Assembly: GCA_945874225.1 (NCBI GenBank)
Contig: CAMCFT010000019.1
Span: 10,488-74,487, forward strand
DNA length: 64,000 bases
Direction of reading: 5' to 3'
Source of the DNA: Flavobacterium psychrophilum
GTDB taxonomy: Bacteria > Bacteroidota > Bacteroidia > Flavobacteriales > Flavobacteriaceae
Below the pieces are notes generated by a model. That model saw only the letters and a program-made list of their open reading frames with translations. It ran no database searches and was not told the DNA's origin. Positions within the stretch are counted from its first letter, which is position 1, and every line of letters starts with the position of its first letter. Below are positions 35,426 through 43,613 of the stretch, in pieces. The translations under genes and the position numbers were made by a program.

Positions 35426-38400
35426 CTACTTTATAATTGCATCGTAAATCACTTCTTGAACTTGCTCTCTGATTTTTCCCTTCGCCAAGGAGTTTCCTGT
35501 ATATTCAGGATAGGTTCGATTCGAAAGAAAAACATAAACCGTCTCTGTTTCTGGGTCAACCCAAGTCATTGTTCCCGTAAATCCGGTGTGCCCAAAACTG
35601 CTATCTGAAGTCGATTTTGATGCTGGATTATCGATGCCTCGAGGTTTATTAAACCCTAATCCTCTAACATTTCCATCGGCACATAAATAACAGGTGTTAA
35701 ATTCATCAAAGGTTTTGGATGAAAAATATTGAATACCTCCATAATTTCCTTTTTGCAAATACATTTGCATCATTTTGGCAATGTCCATAGCATTCGAAAA
35801 CAATCCTGCGTGACCTTGAACTCCGCCTTCAATAGCGGCACCTTGATCGTGAACATAGCCCTGCAAGGTTTGATGTCTATAATAATTGTCAACCTCTGTT
35901 GGTGCAATATCACTTTTATTCCTTGTTTTCAAAGGATTAAAAAGGGAATTATTCATTCCTAAAGATTGGAAAAAATTATCCTGAACCAAAACATCTAATT
36001 TTTTTGATGTAACTCTTTCAAGATATTCTTTCAAAATCATAAAAGTAAAATCACTGTATTTATACTTTTTTTCAGGTAATAATTTACTATCCACAATGAT
36101 TTTCATAATCGTATCGTGATAATCGTTTCTCACAAACATACTATCGGCAACTTGCTTTGAGAATAATTCGTTTGGAGTTTTCCTGTAATATTTTTCCAAA
36201 GGTCTTCCGGCGCTATCAATTGTGTTTTTATAAAAAGGAATAAAAGGTGTCAACTGCGAATTATGCAACAACAAATCTTTGAAATTGATATTGGATTTAT
36301 TCGAACCTTTAAACATTGGAACCATATCTCCTAAAGTGGTTTCTAAAGTAACTTTCCCTTTATCGTATTGTTGCATCACGTTTGGCAAAGTAGCAATCAT
36401 TTTTGTTAAAGAAGCGACATCGTATAAGTCTGTCGTAGAAACCTTTTTTTCCTTGTCATAGGTTTGATATCCAAATGCTTTTTGATACACCACTTTTCCT
36501 TTTCTAGCCACAAGTACGACAATTCCCGGTGCAACTTTGTCCTCAATTGCTTTAGTAGCAATTTGTTCAATTTCTAAAAGTTTAGCAGGATTCATATCAA
36601 CGTTTTCGGGAGAGGTGAAACCCAGACGATTAAGTCTTTCAGTTGGTAAACCATCATTTACCTTGAAGTTTGTATTTATGGAAACCGGTAATTTTCCTTT
36701 GGCTTCAATGGCTCCAAAAATAAGTTCAGCAGAAACAATCTGGGCAACATCAGAATTTTGATAGGAAACTATCAGTCCTTTTATATTGTCAAAATTTGTA
36801 ATCGGCAATAACGAATACGGTTTTGCCAAAACATCCAGAATTACGTTGTTATTATTAGCCATTTCCTGCAGCCAAAGCAATTCGGTTTCGGTGAATTCCT
36901 GATTTTTCCATGCTTTATCCGATTTGTGAAAGCCAATAATAACGGTATTGAAATCTTTCAATTTTAGATTCAGACTGTCGATACTTTGGCTTGAAACTTC
37001 GGTGATTTCAGTATATTTTTTTAGCGTCGAAACAAAGGAACTATTCTCATCATCGCCTAGTTTTACATAGGCAATTTTGTTGTTTTCCAAGTTTATTATT
37101 GGAAGAATATTCTCTTTGTTCTGTAAAACGGTAACGGCATTTTCAAACAATTGATATTGCAATGCTTCGTTTGAAGAAGGATTAATATCCTGAACTAAAT
37201 TCGCAGTTTCGATAGGTGCAAACTTATTTAAACCCGATTTAAATTTATAATGCAAAATCTTTTTCACGGAATGCGCTAAACGCTCTTCCGTAATACTATT
37301 CGTTTGATAAGCCGATAGGATTTTTTCAATTGCCATAGGAACATCTTCCGAACAAAGCAAAATATCATTTCCGGCAAGAAAGGCTAATAGGTCAATATCT
37401 CCCGGTTTTGGCGGAATACTATCAATAACTCTGTAATTACTGACTCCTTTCATTCCAAGAGCATCGGTAAAAATCAATCCATCAAATTCCATTTCATTCT
37501 GAAGCAGTTCAGTGACAACACTCTTAGAAATTGATGTTGGATAATTGGGTCTTGGATCTAAACTTGGGATATTAAGATGCCCTACCATCACTGAAACCAA
37601 GCCTTCGTCAAACATTCGTTTATAAGGATACAATTCAATTAAATCGATATGTTCCCCTGAAAGAGTAACCAGCGGAAGCGTTTTATGTGAATCTGTCGAA
37701 GTATCTCCGTGGCCAGGAAAATGTTTTCCAGTAGAAAATACTCCTTGATTCTGAACACCTTTCATCAAAGCAATCGCTCTTTCGGTAACATTTACTTTGC
37801 TTTCGCCAAAAGATCGAAATCCGATTATTGGGTTTTTAGGATTTGTATTGATATCCAAAACTGGAGCAAAATTAAAATGAACGCCAATACGTTTACTTTC
37901 TTTGCCCATACATTCGCCTACCTTTTCAACGAGTTTCAAATCCTGAACTGCACCAAGAGTCATATTCCAAGGATGTCGATAAGTAGAATCGAGTCGCATA
38001 CTCAATCCCCATTCGGCGTCAATACCAATGAATAAAGGCGCTTTTGATTTTGATTGAAAACGATTAGTTAAATTTGCTTGTCGAACGGGTCCGCCTTGAA
38101 AGAAAATTAAACCACCCACTTTATTTTCTGTAATTAGTTTTTCAACAGCATTAAAGTGAACGGAATCTTTATTCGAATACGCCGACACCATGAAAAGCTG
38201 TCCAATTTTTTCTTCTAAAGTTAAGTTGTTGTAAATACTATCGACCCAATGGGTTTCAGCATCAGAATCTTTGAAAAAGTTTTTCCGCTCTGATTTTAAA
38301 TGAGGAATATAAATTTCCTCATTTTCAGCAATGGCTGGCTTTTTGAAAGGAAGTTTTGATTTTTTTGTTGCACAATTGGTAAGTAAAAGCAACAAAAATA

Positions 38401-38434
38401 AAAAGCATCCAATTTTGGTCAAAAAAAATTTCAT
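35426..38434 (-). CDS. Lipoprotein fusion of GH3 beta-N-acetylhexosaminidase and a beta-lactamase-like serine hydrolase
   Basis: 1002 residues. Lipobox LLTNC with Cys21. Residues about 65-400 are a GH3/NagZ domain: KHFPGHGDTSTDSH at 237-250 (the Asp-His general acid/base loop of NagZ) and nucleophile Asp324 in FTDALGMKGV. A GH3 C-terminal-like domain follows at about 430-590. Residues about 615-1000 are a class C beta-lactamase/DD-peptidase-type domain with Ser675-x-x-Lys678 (SLTK), a YSD Tyr motif and GHTGFTGT for the KTG box. It probably acts on muropeptides at the membrane surface, combining glycan and peptide cleavage. Confidence 0.88.
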   Translation of the reverse strand: MKFFLTKIGCFLFLLLLLTNCATKKSKLPFKKPAIAENEEIYIPHLKSERKNFFKDSDAETHWVDSIYNNLTLEEKIGQLFMVSAYSNKDSVHFNAVEKLITENKVGGLIFFQGGPVRQANLTNRFQSKSKAPLFIGIDAEWGLSMRLDSTYRHPWNMTLGAVQDLKLVEKVGECMGKESKRIGVHFNFAPVLDINTNPKNPIIGFRSFGESKVNVTERAIALMKGVQNQGVFSTGKHFPGHGDTSTDSHKTLPLVTLSGEHIDLIELYPYKRMFDEGLVSVMVGHLNIPSLDPRPNYPTSISKSVVTELLQNEMEFDGLIFTDALGMKGVSNYRVIDSIPPKPGDIDLLAFLAGNDILLCSEDVPMAIEKILSAYQTNSITEERLAHSVKKILHYKFKSGLNKFAPIETANLVQDINPSSNEALQYQLFENAVTVLQNKENILPIINLENNKIAYVKLGDDENSSFVSTLKKYTEITEVSSQSIDSLNLKLKDFNTVIIGFHKSDKAWKNQEFTETELLWLQEMANNNNVILDVLAKPYSLLPITNFDNIKGLIVSYQNSDVAQIVSAELIFGAIEAKGKLPVSINTNFKVNDGLPTERLNRLGFTSPENVDMNPAKLLEIEQIATKAIEDKVAPGIVVLVARKGKVVYQKAFGYQTYDKEKKVSTTDLYDVASLTKMIATLPNVMQQYDKGKVTLETTLGDMVPMFKGSNKSNINFKDLLLHNSQLTPFIPFYKNTIDSAGRPLEKYYRKTPNELFSKQVADSMFVRNDYHDTIMKIIVDSKLLPEKKYKYSDFTFMILKEYLERVTSKKLDVLVQDNFFQSLGMNNSLFNPLKTRNKSDIAPTEVDNYYRHQTLQGYVHDQGAAIEGGVQGHAGLFSNAMDIAKMMQMYLQKGNYGGIQYFSSKTFDEFNTCYLCADGNVRGLGFNKPRGIDNPASKSTSDSSFGHTGFTGTMTWVDPETETVYVFLSNRTYPEYTGNSLAKGKIREQVQEVIYDAIIK

Positions 38435-38463
38435 TGGTTTTTTGTTTTAGAAAAAAACGACTT

Positions 38464-38474
38464 TCCGCTAAGCG
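38464..38474. repeat. Short perfect palindrome CCGCTAAGCGG
   Basis: Lies 30 bp upstream of the fusion lipoprotein gene; five base pairs on each side of one A. It could be an operator or a chance palindrome. Confidence 0.35.
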
Positions 38475-38515
38475 GACTAAATTTTTTGTACTCAAACACT
38501 TTATAAAATTTAGCT

Positions 38516-38576
38516 ACGAATTACACTAATTTTCAATAATTTTTTAAAAATTAAAACCAGAATTTGTGTAATTCGT
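38516..38576. repeat. Intergenic inverted repeat (18-bp arms)
   Basis: ACGAATTACACTAATTTT at 38516-38533 and AGAATTTGTGTAATTCGT at 38559-38576 are inverted with two mismatches and a 25-bp AT-rich loop. It has no T-run, so it is not a simple terminator; it resembles a small REP-like or MITE-like hairpin. Confidence 0.55.
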
Positions 38577-38616
38577 GTCTGAAATAATTAATTGGTATTA
38601 ATAGAGGATAGTCTTT

Positions 38617-39099
38617 TTAGAAAAAACGACTGTGCCAACTATCCATAGCCGGGACTTCCCAAGACTCATTAAATTCTTCAATATTATTAACCAAATTATT
38701 AAAAACGATGGTGTTTTCAGTCACCGCTTTTTCTTTGGCCATTTTTTTGAAATCAATTAAAGATTTGTGTGCAATATGTTCACCGTTTTTGAAGGTAACG
38801 TTCATTTTATCCAATAAATCTACGCTGTATTTTTGTTCCAACTTTTGAATAAATTGAACAGAAGAATCAATAGAACAACCTGTTGCTGCCTGCACATCTT
38901 GATTTACGGCAATGATTATAAATCGATTGTATTTCAATTGATAAGAGGATTCAAGACCTACGCTGTGTGCTTCCCATTTGTCAAGAAAGGAAATTAAATC
39001 AGCTTCAATTTCAGAAAATTCTGCATCCGAAAATTTTCTGTTTGATTGGTAAATCCAGATTTTGGATTCTAGTGGTAAATTTTCAAAAGGAATTAGCAT
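38617..39099 (-). CDS. Conserved Bacteroidota protein of unknown function (often mislabelled ABC transporter ATPase)
   Basis: 160 residues without signal peptide or membrane helix. Recognisable stretches are SKIWIYQSNRKFSDAEF near the start, LDKWEAHS, a conserved Cys in AATGCSIDSSVQF and a C-terminal WEVPAMDSWHSRF. There is no Walker A or B motif, so it is not an ATPase. It is the last gene of a minus-strand block with two Fe-S proteins, an MlaD-like protein and an amidase, a linkage I recall as common in flavobacteria. Confidence 0.65.
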   Translation of the reverse strand: MLIPFENLPLESKIWIYQSNRKFSDAEFSEIEADLISFLDKWEAHSVGLESSYQLKYNRFIIIAVNQDVQAATGCSIDSSVQFIQKLEQKYSVDLLDKMNVTFKNGEHIAHKSLIDFKKMAKEKAVTENTIVFNNLVNNIEEFNESWEVPAMDSWHSRFF

Positions 39100-39116
39100 T
39101 TGATTTTAGATTTTAG

Positions 39117-39141
39117 CCCTTCGACTGCGCTCAGGGTGACA
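39117..39141. repeat. Dispersed intergenic repeat (CTTCGACTGCGCTCAGG type)
   Basis: CCCTTCGACTGCGCTCAGGG followed by TGACA, the same family as the copy at 21419-21465. It fills most of the 100-bp gap between two co-directional genes. Confidence 0.5.
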
Positions 39142-39199
39142 TTTTTAATTTTTAATTTCTTCGACTATTAGGTATACCTCAGGTTGTAATTTTAATTAA

Positions 39200-39991
39200 T
39201 TATAAATCCTGAGCGTTTGCTATTAATTCGGCGATGTCCAATACTTTTATTGTGCCTTCATTTTCTTTGTTTTTGATTCCGTCAGTCATCATTGTATTAC
39301 AAAAAGGACAAGCTGCGGCAATAATATCGGGTTTGGTTTCAAGAGCATCTTCGGTTCTTTCCACATTTATTTCTTTGCTGCCAGGTTCAGAGTCTTTAAA
39401 CATTTGGGCTCCACCAGCACCACAACATAATCCGTTGGCACGAGAACGCTTCATTTCGACCAATTCCATATCCAATTTTTGAATTAAATCACGGGGCGCT
39501 TCATAAACATTATTTGCTCTTCCTAAATAACAAGGATCGTGAAAAGTAATTCTTTTTCCTTTGAATTGTCCGCCTTCGATAGTCAATCTACCATCGTCAA
39601 GCAAGGATTTCAGGAATTCTGTATGATGAAAAACTTCATATTTTCCACCTAATTCCGGGTATTCATTTTTCAAAGTATTGAAACAATGCGGACAGGCAGT
39701 AACAATTTTTTTTACTTCGTAGGCATTCAGAACCTCGATATTTGTCATCGCCTGCATTTGGAAAAGGAACTCGTTTCCTGCTCGTTTTGCGGGATCACCA
39801 GAACAACTTTCTTCTGTGCCAAGAACCGCAAAGGAAACATTGGCTCGATTTAGAATTCGCACAAATGCTTTTGTGATTTTTTTAGCTCTGTCATCAAAAC
39901 TTCCTGAACAACCCACCCAAAACAATACTTCTGGTTGCTTGCCCTGAGACAGCATTTCGGCCATTGTTGGTACTATTAAAACTTCTGACAT
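39200..39991 (-). CDS. CCG-domain Fe-S protein (HdrB/LldE-like)
   Basis: 263 residues with two Cys-rich CCG-type domains. The first has FWVGCSGSFDDRAKK, EESCSGDPAKRAG and TACPHCFNTL; the second has HDPCYLGRANN, GLCCGAGGAQMF and AACPFCNTMM. Such domains hold noncubane or [4Fe-4S] clusters in heterodisulfide reductase HdrB and lactate-oxidation subunits. Cytoplasmic. It is adjacent to the membrane Fe-S protein (49 bp gap), and together they look like an HdrBC/DsrMK-style electron transfer pair of unknown donor and acceptor. Confidence 0.8.
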   Translation of the reverse strand: MSEVLIVPTMAEMLSQGKQPEVLFWVGCSGSFDDRAKKITKAFVRILNRANVSFAVLGTEESCSGDPAKRAGNEFLFQMQAMTNIEVLNAYEVKKIVTACPHCFNTLKNEYPELGGKYEVFHHTEFLKSLLDDGRLTIEGGQFKGKRITFHDPCYLGRANNVYEAPRDLIQKLDMELVEMKRSRANGLCCGAGGAQMFKDSEPGSKEINVERTEDALETKPDIIAAACPFCNTMMTDGIKNKENEGTIKVLDIAELIANAQDL

Positions 39992-40040
39992 AAATTTATA
40001 TTGATTCGGTTAATCGAATAACCAATTATACTATAAAATA

Positions 40041-41375
40041 TTAATTTTCGTTTTTCCAGTTCAATCGATCTTGCTGGTTGTATTGCCATGGCGCACCATT
40101 ATTTTCGATATTGGTCATCATTGCATTAATTGGTGCTGGTGCAGCGCTTTGTTCCATTACTAAATACCGACGCATATCCATAATAATCGAAAGCGGACTA
40201 ATATTTACTGGACATTCTTCGACACAAGCATTGCACGAAGTACACGCCCATAATTCTTCGGGTGTGATGTAATCGTTTAATAATGATTTGTTGTCTTGAA
40301 CAAACACTCCTTTATTAGCCTCAATATTTTTTCCCACTTCCTCTATTCTATCTCGGGTTGCCATCATAATTTTACGAGGCGATAATTTTTTTCCGGTAAT
40401 ATTCGCAGGACAAGAGGATGTACAACGACCACATTCGGTACACGTATAGGCATTCATTAATTGAACCCAATTCAAATCCTGAATATCACTTGCTCCAAAC
40501 TTAGCTGGAACTGCATTTTCGTTTACTGGGGCTGTAGCATAAGGATCTGCATTTGGATCCATCATCATTTTTACCTCATTGGTAACAGATTCCAAATTAT
40601 CAAGCTGCCCTTTTGGATTCAAATCAGCAAAAAAAGTATTTGGGAAAGCCAACAGAATATGAAGGTGTTTTGAAAAATACAAATAATTCATAAATATCAA
40701 AATTCCTATGATATGCAACCACCAAAATAATTCATTCAAAAGCATCACAAATTCGCTGGAAACTCCATTAAATAAAGGTTCAATAAATTGACTTACAGGA
40801 AAACTTCCCGCTTTTATGAAATGAGAAAAACCTCCCGGAATGTTTTGCAAATGTAAATCCGAAGCGTTCATCAATAAAAATAGAGACATCAAAACGACTT
40901 CGAAATACAAGATATAATTCGCATCGTTTTTTGGGAAACCTGCCAAATCTTTGTTGGCAAACCGTTTTAATCTAATAATATTTCTTCTTGTCCAAAAAGT
41001 AAATACGGCAATCAAAACCAATAAAGCTAATATTTCAAAAGAACCAATAAGGACATCATATATAGTTCCTAAAGAGGAAAAAATTCTGTGAGTGCCAAAT
41101 AATCCATCAATAATGATTTCCAGCAATTCTATGTTAATGATTATAAATCCAGCGTAAACTATGATATGAAGCACTCCGGAAACTGGTCGTTTCACCATTT
41201 TTGATTGACCGAGAGCAATCATTGCCATGTTTTTCCAACGTGCTTTAGGATTGTCTTTGCGATTTACAGCTGCTCCAAGATTTATGTTTCTAACAATTTT
41301 TTTTATATTGGAATAGAAATACCCAAATCCTAAAACCAGCAGTATTGCAAATAAAATATTATCTAAATAGCCCAT
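40041..41375 (-). CDS. Membrane protein with 2x[4Fe-4S] domain (NarI/HdrC-like)
   Basis: 444 residues. The N-terminal 260 residues hold about five or six membrane helices, similar to the cytochrome b-type NarI fold. The C-terminal part has CTECGRCTSSCP (near 315) and CTSCNACVEECP (near 384), the two [4Fe-4S] motifs of HdrC/DsrK-like subunits. It may exchange electrons between the quinone pool and the partner CCG protein encoded immediately downstream. The MlaD-like gene ends 5 bp before its start. Confidence 0.82.
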   Translation of the reverse strand: MGYLDNILFAILLVLGFGYFYSNIKKIVRNINLGAAVNRKDNPKARWKNMAMIALGQSKMVKRPVSGVLHIIVYAGFIIINIELLEIIIDGLFGTHRIFSSLGTIYDVLIGSFEILALLVLIAVFTFWTRRNIIRLKRFANKDLAGFPKNDANYILYFEVVLMSLFLLMNASDLHLQNIPGGFSHFIKAGSFPVSQFIEPLFNGVSSEFVMLLNELFWWLHIIGILIFMNYLYFSKHLHILLAFPNTFFADLNPKGQLDNLESVTNEVKMMMDPNADPYATAPVNENAVPAKFGASDIQDLNWVQLMNAYTCTECGRCTSSCPANITGKKLSPRKIMMATRDRIEEVGKNIEANKGVFVQDNKSLLNDYITPEELWACTSCNACVEECPVNISPLSIIMDMRRYLVMEQSAAPAPINAMMTNIENNGAPWQYNQQDRLNWKNEN

Positions 41376-41380
41376 AATTG

Positions 41381-42346
41381 CTAGTTTTTAACTTTTGAAA
41401 CTGTATCATTTACTGGTGCAACATAAGGCTTATTTTTCTTTCCAAAAACAGAGACATTTACATATCGGGTTGGATGAAGCCTTACGTCTTCTAATAACAA
41501 TTCTAATTCTTTTGAAGTTTTCTCTAAATTATTATATAAGGCTTCGTCGTTTATCAATTTGCCCATTGTTCCCTTGCCGGCCTGCATTCCAGCCAACATT
41601 TTATCAACATTCTCCAATGTTTTTTGAAGATTTTTAGCAGTTTTCCCTAAATCGGCTTTGTTTAAAGAGTCCGATATTTTAGAAAAATCACTTGAAACTT
41701 TGTCCAGGTTGGTTACAACTCCTTTTATTCCTACTTTATTATCATCTAAAATTGTATTTATACTTGAAGACGCTTTGTGAAATTGCTCCATAGTTTTACT
41801 CAATTCAGACAAACTAACTTTCAAATCTTGTTGTCCTTTATTATCTAAAACATTGTTTATTCCAATCAATAGATTGTCGGCATTCTTCATTAGCATCTCA
41901 AATTTTACCTGAAGCGGAAGCAGTTGCTTTTTTAAGGCTTCGGTTAAATCTAATTCAGCATTTCCTATGAGCATCTGACCATCAGCTGACACAGATTTGT
42001 CCTCAAGATTAGGACGAATCGCAATTTGCTTTCCATCTATAAAACCGGGCTTATAAATGAGAGCTGTGCTGGTTTTAGAAATAGGAAAATCAGTTTTGAG
42101 TTGCAATTGAACCATGAGTTTTCCTGTTTCTTTGTTCAAGGAAATCTTAGTTACTTTTCCCACTATCAAACCATTAATAGTAACCGATGCTGAAGGAGAT
42201 AAACCTTCAACATTGTTATATTCTACATAAAATGTTTTGTATTTATCTAAAAGGTCTTTTCCTTTTACAAAGCTGTAACCCCAAATAAAAAGTAAAATAG
42301 TCGAAATGACTAGTATGGCGGTTTTAATTTCTCGTGTTAATTTCAA
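41381..42346 (-). CDS. MlaD/MCE-family protein
   Basis: 321 residues. One N-terminal membrane helix (10-26) is followed by an MCE domain (about 35-118: YNNVEGLSPSASVTINGLIVG is the core motif), then long amphipathic helices. MCE proteins form rings that carry lipids between inner and outer membrane. No permease or ATPase of an Mla system is adjacent. It lies between the amidase and the Fe-S pair, in the same direction. Confidence 0.85.
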   Translation of the reverse strand: MKLTREIKTAILVISTILLFIWGYSFVKGKDLLDKYKTFYVEYNNVEGLSPSASVTINGLIVGKVTKISLNKETGKLMVQLQLKTDFPISKTSTALIYKPGFIDGKQIAIRPNLEDKSVSADGQMLIGNAELDLTEALKKQLLPLQVKFEMLMKNADNLLIGINNVLDNKGQQDLKVSLSELSKTMEQFHKASSSINTILDDNKVGIKGVVTNLDKVSSDFSKISDSLNKADLGKTAKNLQKTLENVDKMLAGMQAGKGTMGKLINDEALYNNLEKTSKELELLLEDVRLHPTRYVNVSVFGKKNKPYVAPVNDTVSKVKN

Positions 42347-42403
42347 AATTCAAGTATATTTTTACAAATTTAATATAAAAATAATTAAAGTTGCAGTTAT
42401 TAA

Positions 42404-43564
42404 TTATTTGATTGCGTCTTGCACACTAATCTTTTCTCCGTTTTTAAATGCAATTAAATAGGCAGAATCATACCCTTTAGATTTTGCTTCCTGCAAGAGT
42501 TTTTTTGCATTATCGTAATCAGCAGTTTCTCCGTACATATACTTGTAAAGATTAGTTCCTGACTCAATTGAAATATCTTTCAATCCTTTAAAGTTACTTG
42601 GTGTCAATTCAATTTTTTTTGAACTTGCTGAAAGTTGCACTTTAAATATAATACCAGTTGCATTATTTACAGCTTTTTTTGGAGTTGTAACCTCCAAGTT
42701 CGGTTTTAGTTTTGCCGATGTTGAAGTATCTTTTACCGGTTTTTCAATTATTTTTTGAGAAGGCCTTTCGGCATCGCTATCATTACCATCATTGCCAAAG
42801 TATTCATTTTTGTAGCTAACAATGGCATTTGCAATGGCTCGTGCGATTTCGTTTTGACCCTCTTCAGAATCTAATTCAGCACCTTCAGTAGGATTAGAAA
42901 TAAATCCAGTTTCTATTAAAACTCTTGGCATATAAGCTTTGTGCAACACCATAAAAGGCGCTTGTTTTACTCCTCCGTGTCTTATTTTTTTACCTAAATC
43001 AGCAAATCCGTCTTCAATTTTGCTTGCCAATGAAATGCTGTTTTCTAAATATTCTTCAGCCATCAAGGTCATTCCTATCATCGTTTCAGGGGAATTGGGA
43101 TCAAAACCTTCGTATTTTTGTTTGTAATCTTTTTCTAAAGTAATAACGGAGTTCTCTTTTTTAGCCGCTTCAAGATTCGAAGCCACTTTACTCATCCCCA
43201 TTACATAGGTTTCAGTTCCCACGCCTATTGGGTTTTTATTGGCATTGCAGTGAATGGAAACAAAAATATTGGCATCAGCCCGATTAGCAATATTGGCTCG
43301 TTCAATTAAATCAATAAAAACATCTGTCTTACGAGTGTAAATCACATCAATTTTTGGATTCTGTTCTAATAATCTTCCTACTTTGAGAACTAGTGCTAAG
43401 TTTATATTTTTTTCGACATGACCATTATAAGTAGCTCCAAAATCGTGATCTCCATGACCTGCATCCAGAGTAACCTTGAAAATATTGGATTGACTAAAAG
43501 AAAGAAATGAAACTAACGTTAAGAAAAAAGCAAATTGTAGTTTGATTTTATTTATTCTATACAT
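42404..43564 (-). CDS. N-acetylmuramoyl-L-alanine amidase (Amidase_3)
   Basis: 386 residues. Signal peptide (about 1-25). Zn-dependent Amidase_3 domain: LDAGHGDHDFGA (His ligand), Glu in HVEKNINLAL, FVSIHCNAN (His ligand) and ETGFISNPTEGAEL (catalytic Glu). It cleaves the bond between MurNAc and the stem peptide during cell separation. A Lys/Pro linker and a C-terminal SPOR-like segment (FKVQLSASSKKIELTP, then a stretch ending SAYLIAFKNGEKIS) may bind denuded glycan. It is divergent from the LptD-like gene with 49 bp between. Confidence 0.9.
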   Translation of the reverse strand: MYRINKIKLQFAFFLTLVSFLSFSQSNIFKVTLDAGHGDHDFGATYNGHVEKNINLALVLKVGRLLEQNPKIDVIYTRKTDVFIDLIERANIANRADANIFVSIHCNANKNPIGVGTETYVMGMSKVASNLEAAKKENSVITLEKDYKQKYEGFDPNSPETMIGMTLMAEEYLENSISLASKIEDGFADLGKKIRHGGVKQAPFMVLHKAYMPRVLIETGFISNPTEGAELDSEEGQNEIARAIANAIVSYKNEYFGNDGNDSDAERPSQKIIEKPVKDTSTSAKLKPNLEVTTPKKAVNNATGIIFKVQLSASSKKIELTPSNFKGLKDISIESGTNLYKYMYGETADYDNAKKLLQEAKSKGYDSAYLIAFKNGEKISVQDAIK

Positions 43565-43613
43565 AAATCTAAAAGTTAATTTAATTAAAACACTAAGGTT
43601 ATAAATTTATTAA

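Noticed and set aside
38617-39099. ABC transporter ATPase annotation for the 160-residue protein
   Set aside because: No Walker A, signature or Walker B motif is present; the name is inherited from databases.
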